This document shows, piece by piece, positions 8,169 through 16,656 of a stretch of 64,000 nucleotides of DNA. The stretch spans positions 124,001 to 188,000 of the forward strand of contig CAYJLF010000007.1 of the NCBI GenBank assembly GCA_964371055.1, in the 5' to 3' direction. Every line of letters begins with the position of its first letter. The stretch's first letter is position 1. Made by a program: the position numbers and the translations under genes. The notes beneath the pieces are model-generated. The model did no database searches. It was not told the DNA's origin and worked only from the letters and a program-made list of their open reading frames with translations. Source of the DNA: CAYJLF01 sp964371055 (GTDB taxonomy: Bacteria; Eisenbacteria; RBG-16-71-46; CAIMUX01).

Positions 8169-10577
8169 ATGGCGGGCCCACGCTGGCGCCGCGCGCTCTG
8201 GGCCGCGGTCGTGGTGCTGTTGCCGCTCGCAGCGTGGTTCAGCCACCACGCCTTGCAGCAGTCGCTCGAGCGGCAGGCGCGACAACTCGACCTCGCCCGG
8301 CTCATCCGCGAGGCCGGTCTCTCCGGCCGCGTCGATCCCCCGCACTGGACCGGCTCCCGCCTCGTCTGGTTGCCCCGGCCGCAGCTGCGCCTCCTGGCGG
8401 TGGAGGCGGCGATTCACTCCGGGCGGCCGGGGCCTGGACGCACCTCGGGGCGGTTCCAGATCGCCGCCGTGCATCTGATTCCGCGTTGGGGCTTTCCCCT
8501 GCGGCGGGGACTCGAGCAGGTCCAGTTCTCCGGCGGTTTCGTCGAGGTCGGACGCGACCTGTTGCCGGAGATTCCCGTGACCTACCTCGACCCGGTCGAG
8601 AACAGCGTCCGTTCGGTTCCCTGGTCCGCGCTCCTCGATCTCGTGCGCTGGATCCCGACCGACGCCGATGCCGGGAAGGAAGAGCCGCCGGGCGGCGCCT
8701 GGGGACAGGGTTCCTCGCTTCCTCTCTTTTCCGCCCGCGACCTCGACCTAAGGATCGTCGGGCTGGAGATACCCCCGGACCGGGTGCTCGGTCTCGACCA
8801 GGCGCGACTCGAGATGCGCCCGGGGCGCATTGACCTCAGGGGCCGTTTGCGGGTCGCGAACGCGGAGGGCGTGGAGGCGGCGGTTCCATTCCTCCTCGTT
8901 CGTCGCGACGCCGTGCGGGGTCAGGTGAACTGGGAGGCGCACGTCGGATCGCGCACCTCCGGGATCCGCGCCACGGCCACTGAGCAGGAGGGCGAGGATC
9001 CGCGGTGGCGCGTGGAACTGGTGGACGGCCGAGGCCTCGTCGGCGCCGCGCTTCTGAGCGGCCGTTCCGGTGCGATGCGGCGTCTGCGCTGGAGCGGGCC
9101 GTGGCGTCTCCGCGTCGAGGGGGCCGGTTCCTTTCCCACGGGTCTGCGGGAGTCCGTGGTCGAGCTCGAGTCGGGACGGGTTTCGCTGGAGGGAGAGACG
9201 GGACTGGAGGCGCTCGCGCGCGGACGCCTGACGATCCTCCCGGGGCGGGTCGATCTCCCGTCACTGACGTTGATCGATCCCAACGGATCGGGGGACAGTG
9301 CCTCGGTCCGATTCACTTGGCTGAGCACGCCGGAAGGACGCCGTGTCGATGGTGCGCTCAAGGGGCATCTCGATCCGGCCTGGGTCGGGATCTTTGGTGA
9401 ATCGTGGCGGGCGCGGGGACGGGTCGACTTCGATCTCAGTTTCGAGGGTCGGTACGGGGGGATGACGCCATGGCGCGTGGCTCCTCGTGGCACCTTGCGG
9501 GGCGAGCTGGACGAGTTCGCCGGGCCCTGGTTCGCCGATACGCTGCGCCAGGGGCGCATCGATGTCTGGGGGGCGGGATCCGGACTGGGGTGCGTCGTGG
9601 CGGGGATCTGGGGGAGCAGCGTCTTTCGCCTGGAGACCCGGGGCTTGCCTGATCCTCGCCCGGAGTACTTGGATCTCGTGGCGGCGGGTGGAAGCTGGAC
9701 TTTGACCTCGCCTGGCTGCCGCCTCGAGGACTTCCGCCTCGATCCGGGGCGATTTCCGCGGACGGGGGAGGCTCCTTTCTGGCTTGGCCTCCCGGGGCGC
9801 GGCCGCGTTCGCATCGATACGGGATCGATCCGCGATGTGCCCTTCTCGGACCTGCGCGCGACCCTCCATCGTAGCCGCGGAGGAAACCGGATCGACAGCC
9901 TGGCGATCGAGATCGCGGGCGGCCGCCTGGAGAACGGGCCGGACGCTCCGAGCTCGCGTCGCTCGGAGCCCGGAGGGCGTGGCAGCGGCGTGCTCCGCCT
10001 GCGCGGCGAAGAACTCGACCTCGCACAGCTCCAGGATCTGCTCGCCGGTTACGGTGTGCGCCTGCCGGGGCAGCTGGAAGGAACGCTGGGCGGGTCGTTC
10101 CAGGTGCGCTGGCCCGAGCCCGGCGCATCGATCGACCAGGCGGAGTTCCGGGCCGCGGTGAAGATCGTACGGGGCAGCCTGCGTGGACTGCCGGGACAGG
10201 ACGCGCTCCGGCGTCGCACCGGGCTCGATCGGATGGCGGTGCTGAGCTTCGATGATCTCACCCTGGAGTTGGAACGGAAGCCCGAGCAGATCCGTTGGGA
10301 TCGCCTTCGCCTCGTCGCGCCGGAGTTCCGCGCCGAAGGGGCCGGCCGGATCGGGAGCGGGCGGGAGCTGGATGCAGTCCTGCGCGTCCGGCCCGCGGCC
10401 GCGGGAGACCTGGGGCGGTTGATCAGCGCTCTCCTGAGCGAGGACCAAGCCCTCCTCTATGCGCGAATCTACGGGCCTCCGACTGCCCCCGAGGTCACGC
10501 TGCTCTCCCGCCAGGCGTTCCGCCGAGCCCTGGATGCGATGGGGGGGACGCTCCCGGACGACGACGGCGGGCGATGA
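8169..10577 (+). CDS. AsmA-like envelope protein
   Basis: This 802-residue protein has an N-terminal membrane anchor (about 8-28). A long beta-rich body follows, made of repeated short strands (patterns such as R-x-D-L and G-x-L-x-G), as expected of AsmA/TamB-type proteins. The final 170 residues resemble the AsmA-like C-terminal region, with alternating polar and hydrophobic strands around LQDLLAGYG and GSFQVRW. Family members are thought to bridge the periplasm and move phospholipid or aid outer-membrane assembly. A diderm envelope is therefore implied. The start is the ATG at 8169, with GGAAGGAGA a few bases before it; the frame is open further upstream but overlaps the transpeptidase gene. 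The family assignment rests on architecture, since the family diverges widely in sequence. Confidence 0.65.
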   Translation: MAGPRWRRALWAAVVVLLPLAAWFSHHALQQSLERQARQLDLARLIREAGLSGRVDPPHWTGSRLVWLPRPQLRLLAVEAAIHSGRPGPGRTSGRFQIAAVHLIPRWGFPLRRGLEQVQFSGGFVEVGRDLLPEIPVTYLDPVENSVRSVPWSALLDLVRWIPTDADAGKEEPPGGAWGQGSSLPLFSARDLDLRIVGLEIPPDRVLGLDQARLEMRPGRIDLRGRLRVANAEGVEAAVPFLLVRRDAVRGQVNWEAHVGSRTSGIRATATEQEGEDPRWRVELVDGRGLVGAALLSGRSGAMRRLRWSGPWRLRVEGAGSFPTGLRESVVELESGRVSLEGETGLEALARGRLTILPGRVDLPSLTLIDPNGSGDSASVRFTWLSTPEGRRVDGALKGHLDPAWVGIFGESWRARGRVDFDLSFEGRYGGMTPWRVAPRGTLRGELDEFAGPWFADTLRQGRIDVWGAGSGLGCVVAGIWGSSVFRLETRGLPDPRPEYLDLVAAGGSWTLTSPGCRLEDFRLDPGRFPRTGEAPFWLGLPGRGRVRIDTGSIRDVPFSDLRATLHRSRGGNRIDSLAIEIAGGRLENGPDAPSSRRSEPGGRGSGVLRLRGEELDLAQLQDLLAGYGVRLPGQLEGTLGGSFQVRWPEPGASIDQAEFRAAVKIVRGSLRGLPGQDALRRRTGLDRMAVLSFDDLTLELERKPEQIRWDRLRLVAPEFRAEGAGRIGSGRELDAVLRVRPAAAGDLGRLISALLSEDQALLYARIYGPPTAPEVTLLSRQAFRRALDAMGGTLPDDDGGR

Positions 10578-10681
10578 ATCGCGGCGTCGAGGACGCCCAC
10601 CTCGCGTCGCGGCCCACCTCGTGAGGTGAAGAACCGGCCCGGGCGGCGCATCCGATCACGGCGGCGGAGGTGGTCTTTCGA

Positions 10682-11452
10682 TCAGGCCACGGAGCGACCG
10701 CCGTCCACCGGGAGAATCGTTCCGGTCACGAAGTCGGCGTCCGCCAGGTAGAGCACGCCCCGCGCGACGTCGGCCGGAGTTCCGATGCGGCGGAGCGGCG
10801 CGGCCAGCCGGATCCGTTCGCGCAGATCATCGGGGGTCCCTTCCGGCAGCAGCACGGCGCCGAGTCCGAGTCCGTTGACCCGCACTTCGGGCGCGAGCGC
10901 GCGCGCCAGACCGAGGAGCCCGGCGCGCAGCCCGGCCTTGGCGATCGTATAGGGGATCCGGTCGACGTACGGCCGATCGATCGACCAGTCGAGCAGGCCG
11001 ATGATAGAACCCCGTCCGCGCGCCTTCATCCGCAGGCCGACCTCCCGGGCCAGGAGGAAGGGAGAGGTGAGGTTGACGCGCAGCGTTTCCTCGAATCTCT
11101 CCGGGTCGATCTGGTCGATGGGATCCCGCGGGTAGATCGCCGCGGAGAGGACGAGGAGATCGATCGGTCCCATCGCCGACTCGACCGCCGCGCTGAGCGC
11201 GGTGACGGAGAGGGGATCCGTCAGGTCCGCGGGAAAGCAGAGCGCGGCCGGGGGCCCGGCCGGCGGGGTGGCCAGTGCCCTCGCGGCGCGGATCCGGCCG
11301 GCCAGTGCCTCGGCTTCGGCCTGGTGGTGGTGGTAGTGCAGGGCGAGGCGCATGCCCCGTTCGGCGAGGGTTTCCGATACCGCGCGCCCGAGTCGAATGC
11401 CTGCTCCGGTCACGAGGGCCAGTCCAGGTTTCTGGCTTGCCTGCTCCATCAT
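10682..11452 (-). CDS. Short-chain reductase of pteridine-reductase type
   Basis: This 256-residue SDR has the cofactor motif TGAGIRLGRA, in which Arg20 replaces the usual Gly, as in pteridine reductases (PTR1/FolM). The usual catalytic Ser is replaced by Asp155, with Tyr168 and Lys172 at spacings of 13 and 4. That equals the Asp-Tyr-Lys triad spacing of trypanosomatid PTR1. The LHYHHHQAEAEAL segment also looks like PTR1. The likely reaction is NADPH-dependent reduction of dihydropterin or dihydrofolate. The product ends with an SDR C-terminus, VDGGRS. Translation starts at the first of two tandem ATGs, with GGAGG 8 bases upstream. It is divergent from the acyl-CoA dehydrogenase. A generic 3-oxoacyl reductase is the alternative, but the triad argues against it. 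Confidence 0.75.
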   Translation of the reverse strand: MMEQASQKPGLALVTGAGIRLGRAVSETLAERGMRLALHYHHHQAEAEALAGRIRAARALATPPAGPPAALCFPADLTDPLSVTALSAAVESAMGPIDLLVLSAAIYPRDPIDQIDPERFEETLRVNLTSPFLLAREVGLRMKARGRGSIIGLLDWSIDRPYVDRIPYTIAKAGLRAGLLGLARALAPEVRVNGLGLGAVLLPEGTPDDLRERIRLAAPLRRIGTPADVARGVLYLADADFVTGTILPVDGGRSVA

Positions 11453-11521
11453 GGATCCCACCTCCGTTGCGCCCCACGGCGTCGGAATGATAACAGGAGC
11501 GACGCGCGACCGGCCCCGATG

Positions 11522-11550
11522 TTGTGGGCGGGGCCGGCGATCCCTATACT
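11522..11550 (+). promoter_or_regulatory. Sigma70-type promoter of the acyl-CoA dehydrogenase
   Basis: TTGTGG (11522-11527), a 17-bp spacer and a TATACT -10 box (11545-11550) lie 45 bases before the start codon. Confidence 0.65.
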
Positions 11551-11595
11551 GCACGCGCGCCGGACCACGAGGTCGGGGCAGGACCAGGAGGGATC

Positions 11596-12750
11596 ATGAT
11601 CGACTTCTCGCTGACCGAGGAGCAGAAGCAGCTGCAGGAGTTGGCGCGCGAGTTCGCGCAGGGCGAGATCGCGCCCCACGCCGCTCACCACGATGAGACG
11701 GGAGAGTTTCCGTGGGAGATCCTGCGTAAGGGTTGGGACATCGGTCTCATGAACACCCACGTCCCGGAGGCGTACGGCGGCCTCGGCCTGGGAGTGCTGG
11801 AGGGGTGCATCATCGGGGAGGAGATCGCCGCCGCCTGCTCCGGCATCGGAACGGCCATGGAGGCGAACCAACTGGCCGAGGCGCCGGTGATCGTCGGTGG
11901 CACGGAGGAGCAGAAGAAGACCTGGCTCGCCCCGATGGTGGAGGAGTTCAAGCTGGCGGCGTATGCCGTGACCGAGCCGGGCGCCGGGAGCGACGTCATG
12001 GGGTTGAAGACGACGGCGCGCAAGGTCGGCTCGGAGTACGTCATCAATGGATCGAAGATGTGGATCACATCGGCCGGCGTGGCGGAGTGGTACTTCGTGG
12101 TCGCCCTGACCGACCCGACCCGCGGCGCGCGCGGCATGAGCGCTTTCATCGTTCCCCGGGAGGCGGCCGGCGTCGAGGTGGGCAAGAAGGAAAAGACCAT
12201 GGGCCAGCGGGCGAGCGACACCCGCGGCATCACCTTCACCGACGTCGTCGTGCCGGAGGCGAATCGCGTCGGTGGGGAAGGGCGGGGCTGGTTTCTGGCC
12301 ATGAAGGCGTTCGAGCACACCCGGCCGGTGGTGGCCGCCGCGGGGGTCGGGGTGGCGCGCGCCGCGATGGAGCACGCCATTCGTTACGCCAACGAGAGGC
12401 GCGCGTTCGGCCATCCGATCGCGCAGCAGCAGGCGATCGCCTTCATGATCGCGGAGATGGCGCGGGACATCGAAGCCTCGCGGCTCTTGACCTGGCGCGC
12501 GGCCTGGAAGATCGATCGCGGGGAGTCGAGCCTCCTCGAGGCGGCGTACGCCAAGCTGATGGCGGCCGACACGGCGATGCGGGTCACGACCGACGCGGTG
12601 CAGGTCTTCGGCGGGTACGGCTACAGCCGGGAGTATCCGGTCGAGAAGCTGATGCGCGATGCCAAGGTCTTCCAGATCTACGAGGGTACGAGCCAGATTC
12701 AGCGCCACATCATCTCGAAGAACGTGCTCTCGATGGGGCGCAGCGCCTAG
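11596..12750 (+). CDS. Acyl-CoA dehydrogenase
   Basis: This 384-residue flavoprotein introduces a trans-2 double bond in acyl-CoA thioesters, passing electrons to ETF. The helical N-terminal domain is followed by the FAD-binding YAVTEPGAGSD and WITSAG motifs. The C-terminal domain carries FGGYGYSREYPVEKLMRDAK and the catalytic base Glu363 in YEGTSQIQR, which is the medium- and short-chain type position. Length is standard. The start is the ATG at 11596 behind CAGGAGGG. It has its own promoter and stands alone, so the specific substrate (short- or medium-chain fatty acyl, or glutaryl/branched-chain) cannot be fixed. Symbols such as acd are used for many unrelated subfamilies, so none is given. 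Confidence 0.9.
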   Translation: MIDFSLTEEQKQLQELAREFAQGEIAPHAAHHDETGEFPWEILRKGWDIGLMNTHVPEAYGGLGLGVLEGCIIGEEIAAACSGIGTAMEANQLAEAPVIVGGTEEQKKTWLAPMVEEFKLAAYAVTEPGAGSDVMGLKTTARKVGSEYVINGSKMWITSAGVAEWYFVVALTDPTRGARGMSAFIVPREAAGVEVGKKEKTMGQRASDTRGITFTDVVVPEANRVGGEGRGWFLAMKAFEHTRPVVAAAGVGVARAAMEHAIRYANERRAFGHPIAQQQAIAFMIAEMARDIEASRLLTWRAAWKIDRGESSLLEAAYAKLMAADTAMRVTTDAVQVFGGYGYSREYPVEKLMRDAKVFQIYEGTSQIQRHIISKNVLSMGRSA

Positions 12751-12768
12751 CTCTCAGGTGTATCCGGT

Positions 12769-12798
12769 CGGTCCGTTGGAGCAGAAGCCGACGGACCG
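12769..12798 (+). terminator. Possible hairpin between convergent genes
   Basis: CGGTCCGT (12769-12776) pairs with ACGGACCG (12791-12798), and the ACGGACCG string recurs once just downstream, giving alternative pairings. No U tract follows. The direct repeat GGTGACTCAGC occurs at 12823-12833 and 12839-12849. Confidence 0.35.
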
Positions 12799-12844
12799 TC
12801 CGACGGACCGGTCGGCTCGGCCGGTGACTCAGCTCGGCGGTGAC

Positions 12845-13795
12845 TCAGCCTACATGCGAGCGGCTGAAGATCGGATCGCTCAGGTCGAGCTTCGCGACTT
12901 CCTGTGCGAATCGCTTCTTCTTCCGGTCGTAGAAGTTGGCGCGCTCGTGATTCTCGCTGCCGCGGTACCCCTCGACGAGCAGATCACACTGGTGGACCAG
13001 CTCCTCGGCGACGCGATGGCGGAGCAGCGGGCTCAGGTGGCCGCTCTGGTAGGCCTTCTCGAGGGCGTAGACGCGGAAGCGTTCCAGTCCCCACTCGTGG
13101 CTCTGGGCGCCGATGGCATCCACCTGGCGGGATGGCTCGAGACGCGCGGCGGGATAGCGACTGGTCAAGCGGAGCCAGAAGTCGAAGTCCTCGCAGACCG
13201 GCAGGTTCTCGTCGAACGGCGTTTCGTTCCCCAGGCAGTGGCGACGGACGAGCGCTCCGCTGAGGCGCTCATCGGTGCACTCCAGGATCGACTCCAGCGA
13301 GACAGGGATCAGCTTTGACTTGCGACGGGGGGCGGCCCGACGGCGCTTCTCGTCGTGGGCCACGAGGAGGGCGCCCAACTCGGCGTGCTCATCGAGGACC
13401 AGCGTCTGTTCCTCCAGCTTGTCGACCTGCCACAGGTCGCCGGGATCGGCGAAGCAGAGCAACTCGCCCGTGCCCAGAGCCAGAGCGCGATTGCGCGCGG
13501 CGCCGGTGCCCCGGGGTGTGACCTGATGCAGGTAGTGGACGAGCGTCCCGTCGTGGATCATCCGCACGGACCGCGTGCCCGTGTCCTCGCGGAGGCTGTC
13601 CCACCAGACCCGCTCGACGCGGGCGGGATCGGGGCCGAGCCGCGCGAGCACCTCGGGGCCGGTCCCGTCGGTCGACCCGTCGTCGGTGATGAAAAGCTCG
13701 TAGTCGCGATACGATTGGGCGAGGATTGTTTCCACTGTCGAGAGCAGCGCGTTACGTGCGTTCGCCGCCGCCACCACCACCGTGACACGAGCCAT
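12845..13795 (-). CDS. Family 2 glycosyltransferase
   Basis: This 316-residue GT-A glycosyltransferase begins with VTVVVAAANARNALLSTVETIL and continues with the nucleotide-binding ITDDGSTDGT. An acceptor/metal region reads CFADPGDLW and the later EDFDFWLRL segment is typical of GT2 proteins that add sugars to surface polysaccharide. There is no membrane segment, so it is probably cytoplasmic or peripheral. The tail is rich in basic and acidic residues. The ATG at 13795 is chosen because GGGAGGT lies 7 bases upstream; a GTG three codons earlier overlaps that site. It is transcribed alone from its own promoter. Donor and acceptor are unknown, as no polysaccharide cluster surrounds it. Confidence 0.85.
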   Translation of the reverse strand: MARVTVVVAAANARNALLSTVETILAQSYRDYELFITDDGSTDGTGPEVLARLGPDPARVERVWWDSLREDTGTRSVRMIHDGTLVHYLHQVTPRGTGAARNRALALGTGELLCFADPGDLWQVDKLEEQTLVLDEHAELGALLVAHDEKRRRAAPRRKSKLIPVSLESILECTDERLSGALVRRHCLGNETPFDENLPVCEDFDFWLRLTSRYPAARLEPSRQVDAIGAQSHEWGLERFRVYALEKAYQSGHLSPLLRHRVAEELVHQCDLLVEGYRGSENHERANFYDRKKKRFAQEVAKLDLSDPIFSRSHVG

Positions 13796-13854
13796 GCCAC
13801 GCACCTCCCTGCATCCGCCGTCAACCCGGGCCGAAGTCTGGTCCGTGACCCGGC

Positions 13855-13884
13855 CTTATAAAGTTCTTGTCTCGCAGGCGACAA
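13855..13884 (-). promoter_or_regulatory. Sigma70-type promoter of the GT2 gene
   Basis: Read on the minus strand: TTGTCG (13884-13879), an 18-bp spacer and TATAAG (13860-13855), giving a leader of about 50 bases before the start codon. Confidence 0.55.
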
Positions 13885-14093
13885 GCAGCCGCACTGAGTC
13901 TAGCTTCGGGACAGGTTCTGGTCAAGGCGGGAGCGGGCCGACCAGCAGAGAGGTGAAGCACGGCGTGAAATCGGTTCTTGCCGCTCTCGGGGGAGGGAAC
14001 CGATGATGGTTCGGTTGAGTTGGGATCAAGTCGCGGCGCGGATGGTCGCGGGATGCCCGGACGGATCCGGACAAGGGTGGAAGGAGGGACGAG

Positions 14094-14606
14094 ATGCAGG
14101 AGCGGGTTGGCCGGGTCACATTCCTCGGCCAGGAGATGACTCTGGCGGGGCCGGACGTCGGCGAGGGTGAGCGCCTGCCCGACTTTACCCTGGTGGCCCC
14201 TGACCTGACAGAGGTCCGGTCGTCGGATCTGCGGGGAAGACCGATCCTGTTCAACATCGTGCCATCGCTCGACACCAGCGTCTGCAGTGCGCAGACCCGG
14301 CGCTTCAACGAGGAGCTCGATGCCCTCCCGGCCGGAGTCGAGGTGATCACGGTCAGCGTCGACCTCCCGTTCGCCCAGGCCCGCTACATCGCGGTGGAGT
14401 CGATCCGTCACCGGTTGCTCTCCGATCACCGCGAGGTTTCCTTTGGCGATGCGTTGGGCCTGCATCTCAAGGAACTGCGCCTGCTCACCCGGGCGATCCT
14501 GGCGGTGGACGCGGCGGGCGTGATCCGCTATCGCGAGATCGTGGATGAGATCAGTCACCATCCTGATTACGTGGGAGCGTTGCGCGCGATCCGCGAGCTG
14601 GCGTAG
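14094..14606 (+). CDS. tpx: Thiol peroxidase (Tpx-type peroxiredoxin) lacking the resolving cysteine
   Basis: This 170-residue atypical peroxiredoxin reduces hydrogen peroxide and alkyl hydroperoxides. The Tpx signature SLDTSVCSAQTRRF carries the peroxidatic Cys64 with Thr61. The next signature, DLPFAQARYIAVESI, matches the E. coli Tpx segment in which the resolving cysteine (Cys95) sits, but here that position is not cysteine. Cys64 is the only cysteine in the protein, so an intramolecular disulfide cannot form and regeneration must use an external thiol. Size fits the family. The start is the ATG preceded by GGAGGGACGAG. It is flanked by minus-strand genes and appears monocistronic. Confidence 0.92.
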   Translation: MQERVGRVTFLGQEMTLAGPDVGEGERLPDFTLVAPDLTEVRSSDLRGRPILFNIVPSLDTSVCSAQTRRFNEELDALPAGVEVITVSVDLPFAQARYIAVESIRHRLLSDHREVSFGDALGLHLKELRLLTRAILAVDAAGVIRYREIVDEISHHPDYVGALRAIRELA

Positions 14607-14616
14607 CCGCGTACTG

Positions 14617-14660
14617 CAAAAAGGCATGAGACCCCGGCATCCTTGCGGATCCGGGGTCTC
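14617..14660 (-). terminator. Intrinsic terminator of the 14714-15424 gene
   Basis: A perfect 10-bp stem, GAGACCCCGG (14628-14637) and CCGGGGTCTC (14651-14660), is followed on the minus strand by a run of five T residues. It may also end the tpx transcript. A second perfect hairpin (CGGAGCCTC/GAGGCTCCG) sits at 14676-14697. Confidence 0.7.
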
Positions 14661-14713
14661 GTACTGCTTGGGCTCCGGAGCCTCGCGGGAGGCTCCGCGG
14701 CACTCAACAATGA

Positions 14714-15424
14714 TTAGTTGTAGAGAGCCTTGATGGCGCCCCAGCTGCTCTCGTTGACCGGCGTGCCACCCTCACCGACCCAGCCGCCGAGCCCGAAGGC
14801 CTGCAGCGCGTAGCCAGCGACGCTCGGGTGATTCCAGCCCGTCGGGTAGCCGATGCCAGGAGCGATGTTCGTGCGCGGAACGCCACCGAACCCATCCTGG
14901 TCCATCGCACAGCCGAAGTTCGCCAGAACGCCCACGAAGCTGCGCGGCCAGTAACCGACGAAGAAGCCGTCGGCGCCGGCGAGCGCATCCGCGATGTCGA
15001 TGTCATAGGTCGTGACGGTCGGCCACATGCCAACGCCAGCGACGTTGACCGGGGTCGTGACGCTGAGAACGTTGCCCGGGTTGTCGGCGGCGACATCGTA
15101 ATCCCAAACGAAGATGTCGATGATGCCGGTGCCGGTCATGGTGCCCCAGCGGGTCAGGAACTGCTGCGCGCCGCAGACGTTGCCGGCCACGCCAGCGTAG
15201 CCCTCAGCGAACGAACCGTAGTCCGGAGCGGCCACGCCACCCATCTGCCAGGTGAACGCGTTCTCGGTGCTGCCGTCATGGTTCATGTAGAGGACCGAAG
15301 GCGGGCAAGGATCGACGTCTCCGGACGGAGCGTGGATGCCCTGGCCCTGGATGAAAGCGACGTTGTCAGCGTTGGCGACGCCGGCAACCAGCAGAAGAGC
15401 GAAAAGCACTGCCAACTTCTTCAT
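14714..15424 (-). CDS. Secreted protein of unknown function
   Basis: This 236-residue protein has a clear signal peptide (MKKLAVLFALLLVAGVANA, 1-19). The mature part is acidic, rich in Gly, Trp and aromatic residues, and has four cysteines that could form disulfides. It includes the segments YMNHDGSTENAF and YGSFAEGY, which look like a compact beta-sandwich. I do not recognise a named domain. The protein resembles a style of small secreted proteins repeatedly seen in uncultured FCB-like genomes, but that is an impression and not a search result. No C-terminal sorting module is present. The start codon has GGGAGAAC upstream. It is transcribed alone, with a terminator after it. Confidence 0.75.
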   Translation of the reverse strand: MKKLAVLFALLLVAGVANADNVAFIQGQGIHAPSGDVDPCPPSVLYMNHDGSTENAFTWQMGGVAAPDYGSFAEGYAGVAGNVCGAQQFLTRWGTMTGTGIIDIFVWDYDVAADNPGNVLSVTTPVNVAGVGMWPTVTTYDIDIADALAGADGFFVGYWPRSFVGVLANFGCAMDQDGFGGVPRTNIAPGIGYPTGWNHPSVAGYALQAFGLGGWVGEGGTPVNESSWGAIKALYN

Positions 15425-15778
15425 TGGATTGTGTTCTCCCTGTGTATGTAGAGATTCTCGCACGTAAGCCCCGACGATACTGCACCGCGAGGCCCTGGAT
15501 GTAGAGAAGCAATCCACCTCCCAACCTCCCGAAGAGTGTCTGCTGGTCTCCGCATCACCACCTTTCCGGAAATCCTCAAATTCGGGCGGGCACCCCTCGG
15601 GGGCCCTAATCCATGCCTTTGGCGGATCGCCGTCATCGACCGGACTTCGATCCAGGCAAACCGTGCGGCCCAGTGGCTCGCGTCCAGAAGAGTATGACCG
15701 ATTCCCGGTCCTGGGTCAAGTGCAGGGAAAGCGAAAGAGTCGGCTTCTGGCGGAATTGGAGTTCTCAAGAGCGCTTGC
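15425..15778. other. Intergenic region, 354 bp, between two minus-strand genes
   Basis: This stretch is the leader of the secreted-protein gene at 14714-15424 and the downstream flank of the next minus-strand gene. The promoter presumably lies here, but I cannot place convincing -35 and -10 boxes. I see no gene, RNA or repeat. Confidence 0.45.
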
Positions 15779-16603
15779 CTACCGGCGCCCTCCCGACCTG
15801 GGCGTCCCGCCAGGTGGAGAGCCATGGCCTCCGGCGCCCCGGGGGGGGCTGGCGGGGCGGCCGGATGGACTGGAGGCCCGGCCCGGCCGGGGAGTGGACC
15901 GGATCTCAGGCCGGGCGCGATCGCCGCCCGGGCGGCTCTCCCGGGCGCTCCGCACCGACGGACGGTTCGGGTCCGGGGTGGAACGGCTGGCCCGCCCGAG
16001 GGGGCGGTAGTCCGGCCTCGACCGGGGTTCCGGTCGAGCGGTGCTCCTGGTCCAAGCGTGTCTGCCCTCGGGGCGTGACCGGTGGTCACCCGAGTATCCG
16101 GCGTGAGAGGGGTACCAGCGTCCGCCGGGGTAAGACCAGCAGTAGCTCGGGCCGGCCCACGTCCAGCGCCACGGCCACCACCCCGCGTAATAGGCGCCGC
16201 AGTCGATCCAGCGGAAGGGGAAGCGATAGGCATAGAACCACGGAGTCGAACCCCAGCCGGGCCGGAAGGGGTCATATCCGAATGGATCGTAGTAGAGATG
16301 GACAGCGATTCCCGGCGCGTCGTAGCCGCGATCCCACTCGCCGCCCTTGCCGCGCGCGCCCTCCGTCCGGGCGGTGCGGATCAACGCTTCGAGCAGCGCG
16401 TCCGAGGCTCCCGCCTGCTTCAACGCGACGAGCTCGTCCGCGGTCAGGTGGAAGACCGATCCATCCGCCTCGATCTGGTCGAGGATGACCTGCTCGCCGA
16501 TTCTCTCCTCGAGCATGCGCTCTACGTCGCGCGTCGTCAGCGCCGCGGCGGGCGCGGCGGCAAGGGCGACGAGCACCAGGGCCAGGGCCATCTTGCGCCA
16601 CAC
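15779..16603 (-). CDS. Exported protein with aromatic and Arg/Pro/Ser-rich low-complexity tail
   Basis: This 274-residue protein starts with a signal peptide (about 1-21). A short helical domain (22-80) contains the pattern IGEQVILDQI and LTADELVALKQAGASDALLEALI, similar in shape to small helical motifs found in many bacterial envelope proteins. A tyrosine/tryptophan-rich linker with repeated DPFGYDPF follows, and the last 110 residues are a disordered Arg/Pro/Ser/Gly-rich tail. The start is a GTG, with GGGGAGG five bases upstream; an ATG four codons later is possible. The helical part may recruit a partner, and the tail may bind nucleic acid or polysaccharide. No function is assigned. The next gene upstream (16657-17094) may share its transcript. 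Confidence 0.6.
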   Translation of the reverse strand: MWRKMALALVLVALAAAPAAALTTRDVERMLEERIGEQVILDQIEADGSVFHLTADELVALKQAGASDALLEALIRTARTEGARGKGGEWDRGYDAPGIAVHLYYDPFGYDPFRPGWGSTPWFYAYRFPFRWIDCGAYYAGWWPWRWTWAGPSYCWSYPGGRWYPSHAGYSGDHRSRPEGRHAWTRSTARPEPRSRPDYRPLGRASRSTPDPNRPSVRSARESRPGGDRARPEIRSTPRPGRASSPSGRPASPPRGAGGHGSPPGGTPRSGGRR

Positions 16604-16656
16604 AGGGACCTCCCCGGGGTCTTGACCCCGCGCTGCGTTTCATCGACGACAGCACT

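Noticed and set aside
12823..12849. GGTGACTCAGC direct repeat as an attachment site
   Set aside because: The copies are only 16 bp apart, one overlaps the end of the GT2 gene, and there is no integrase or mobile gene nearby.
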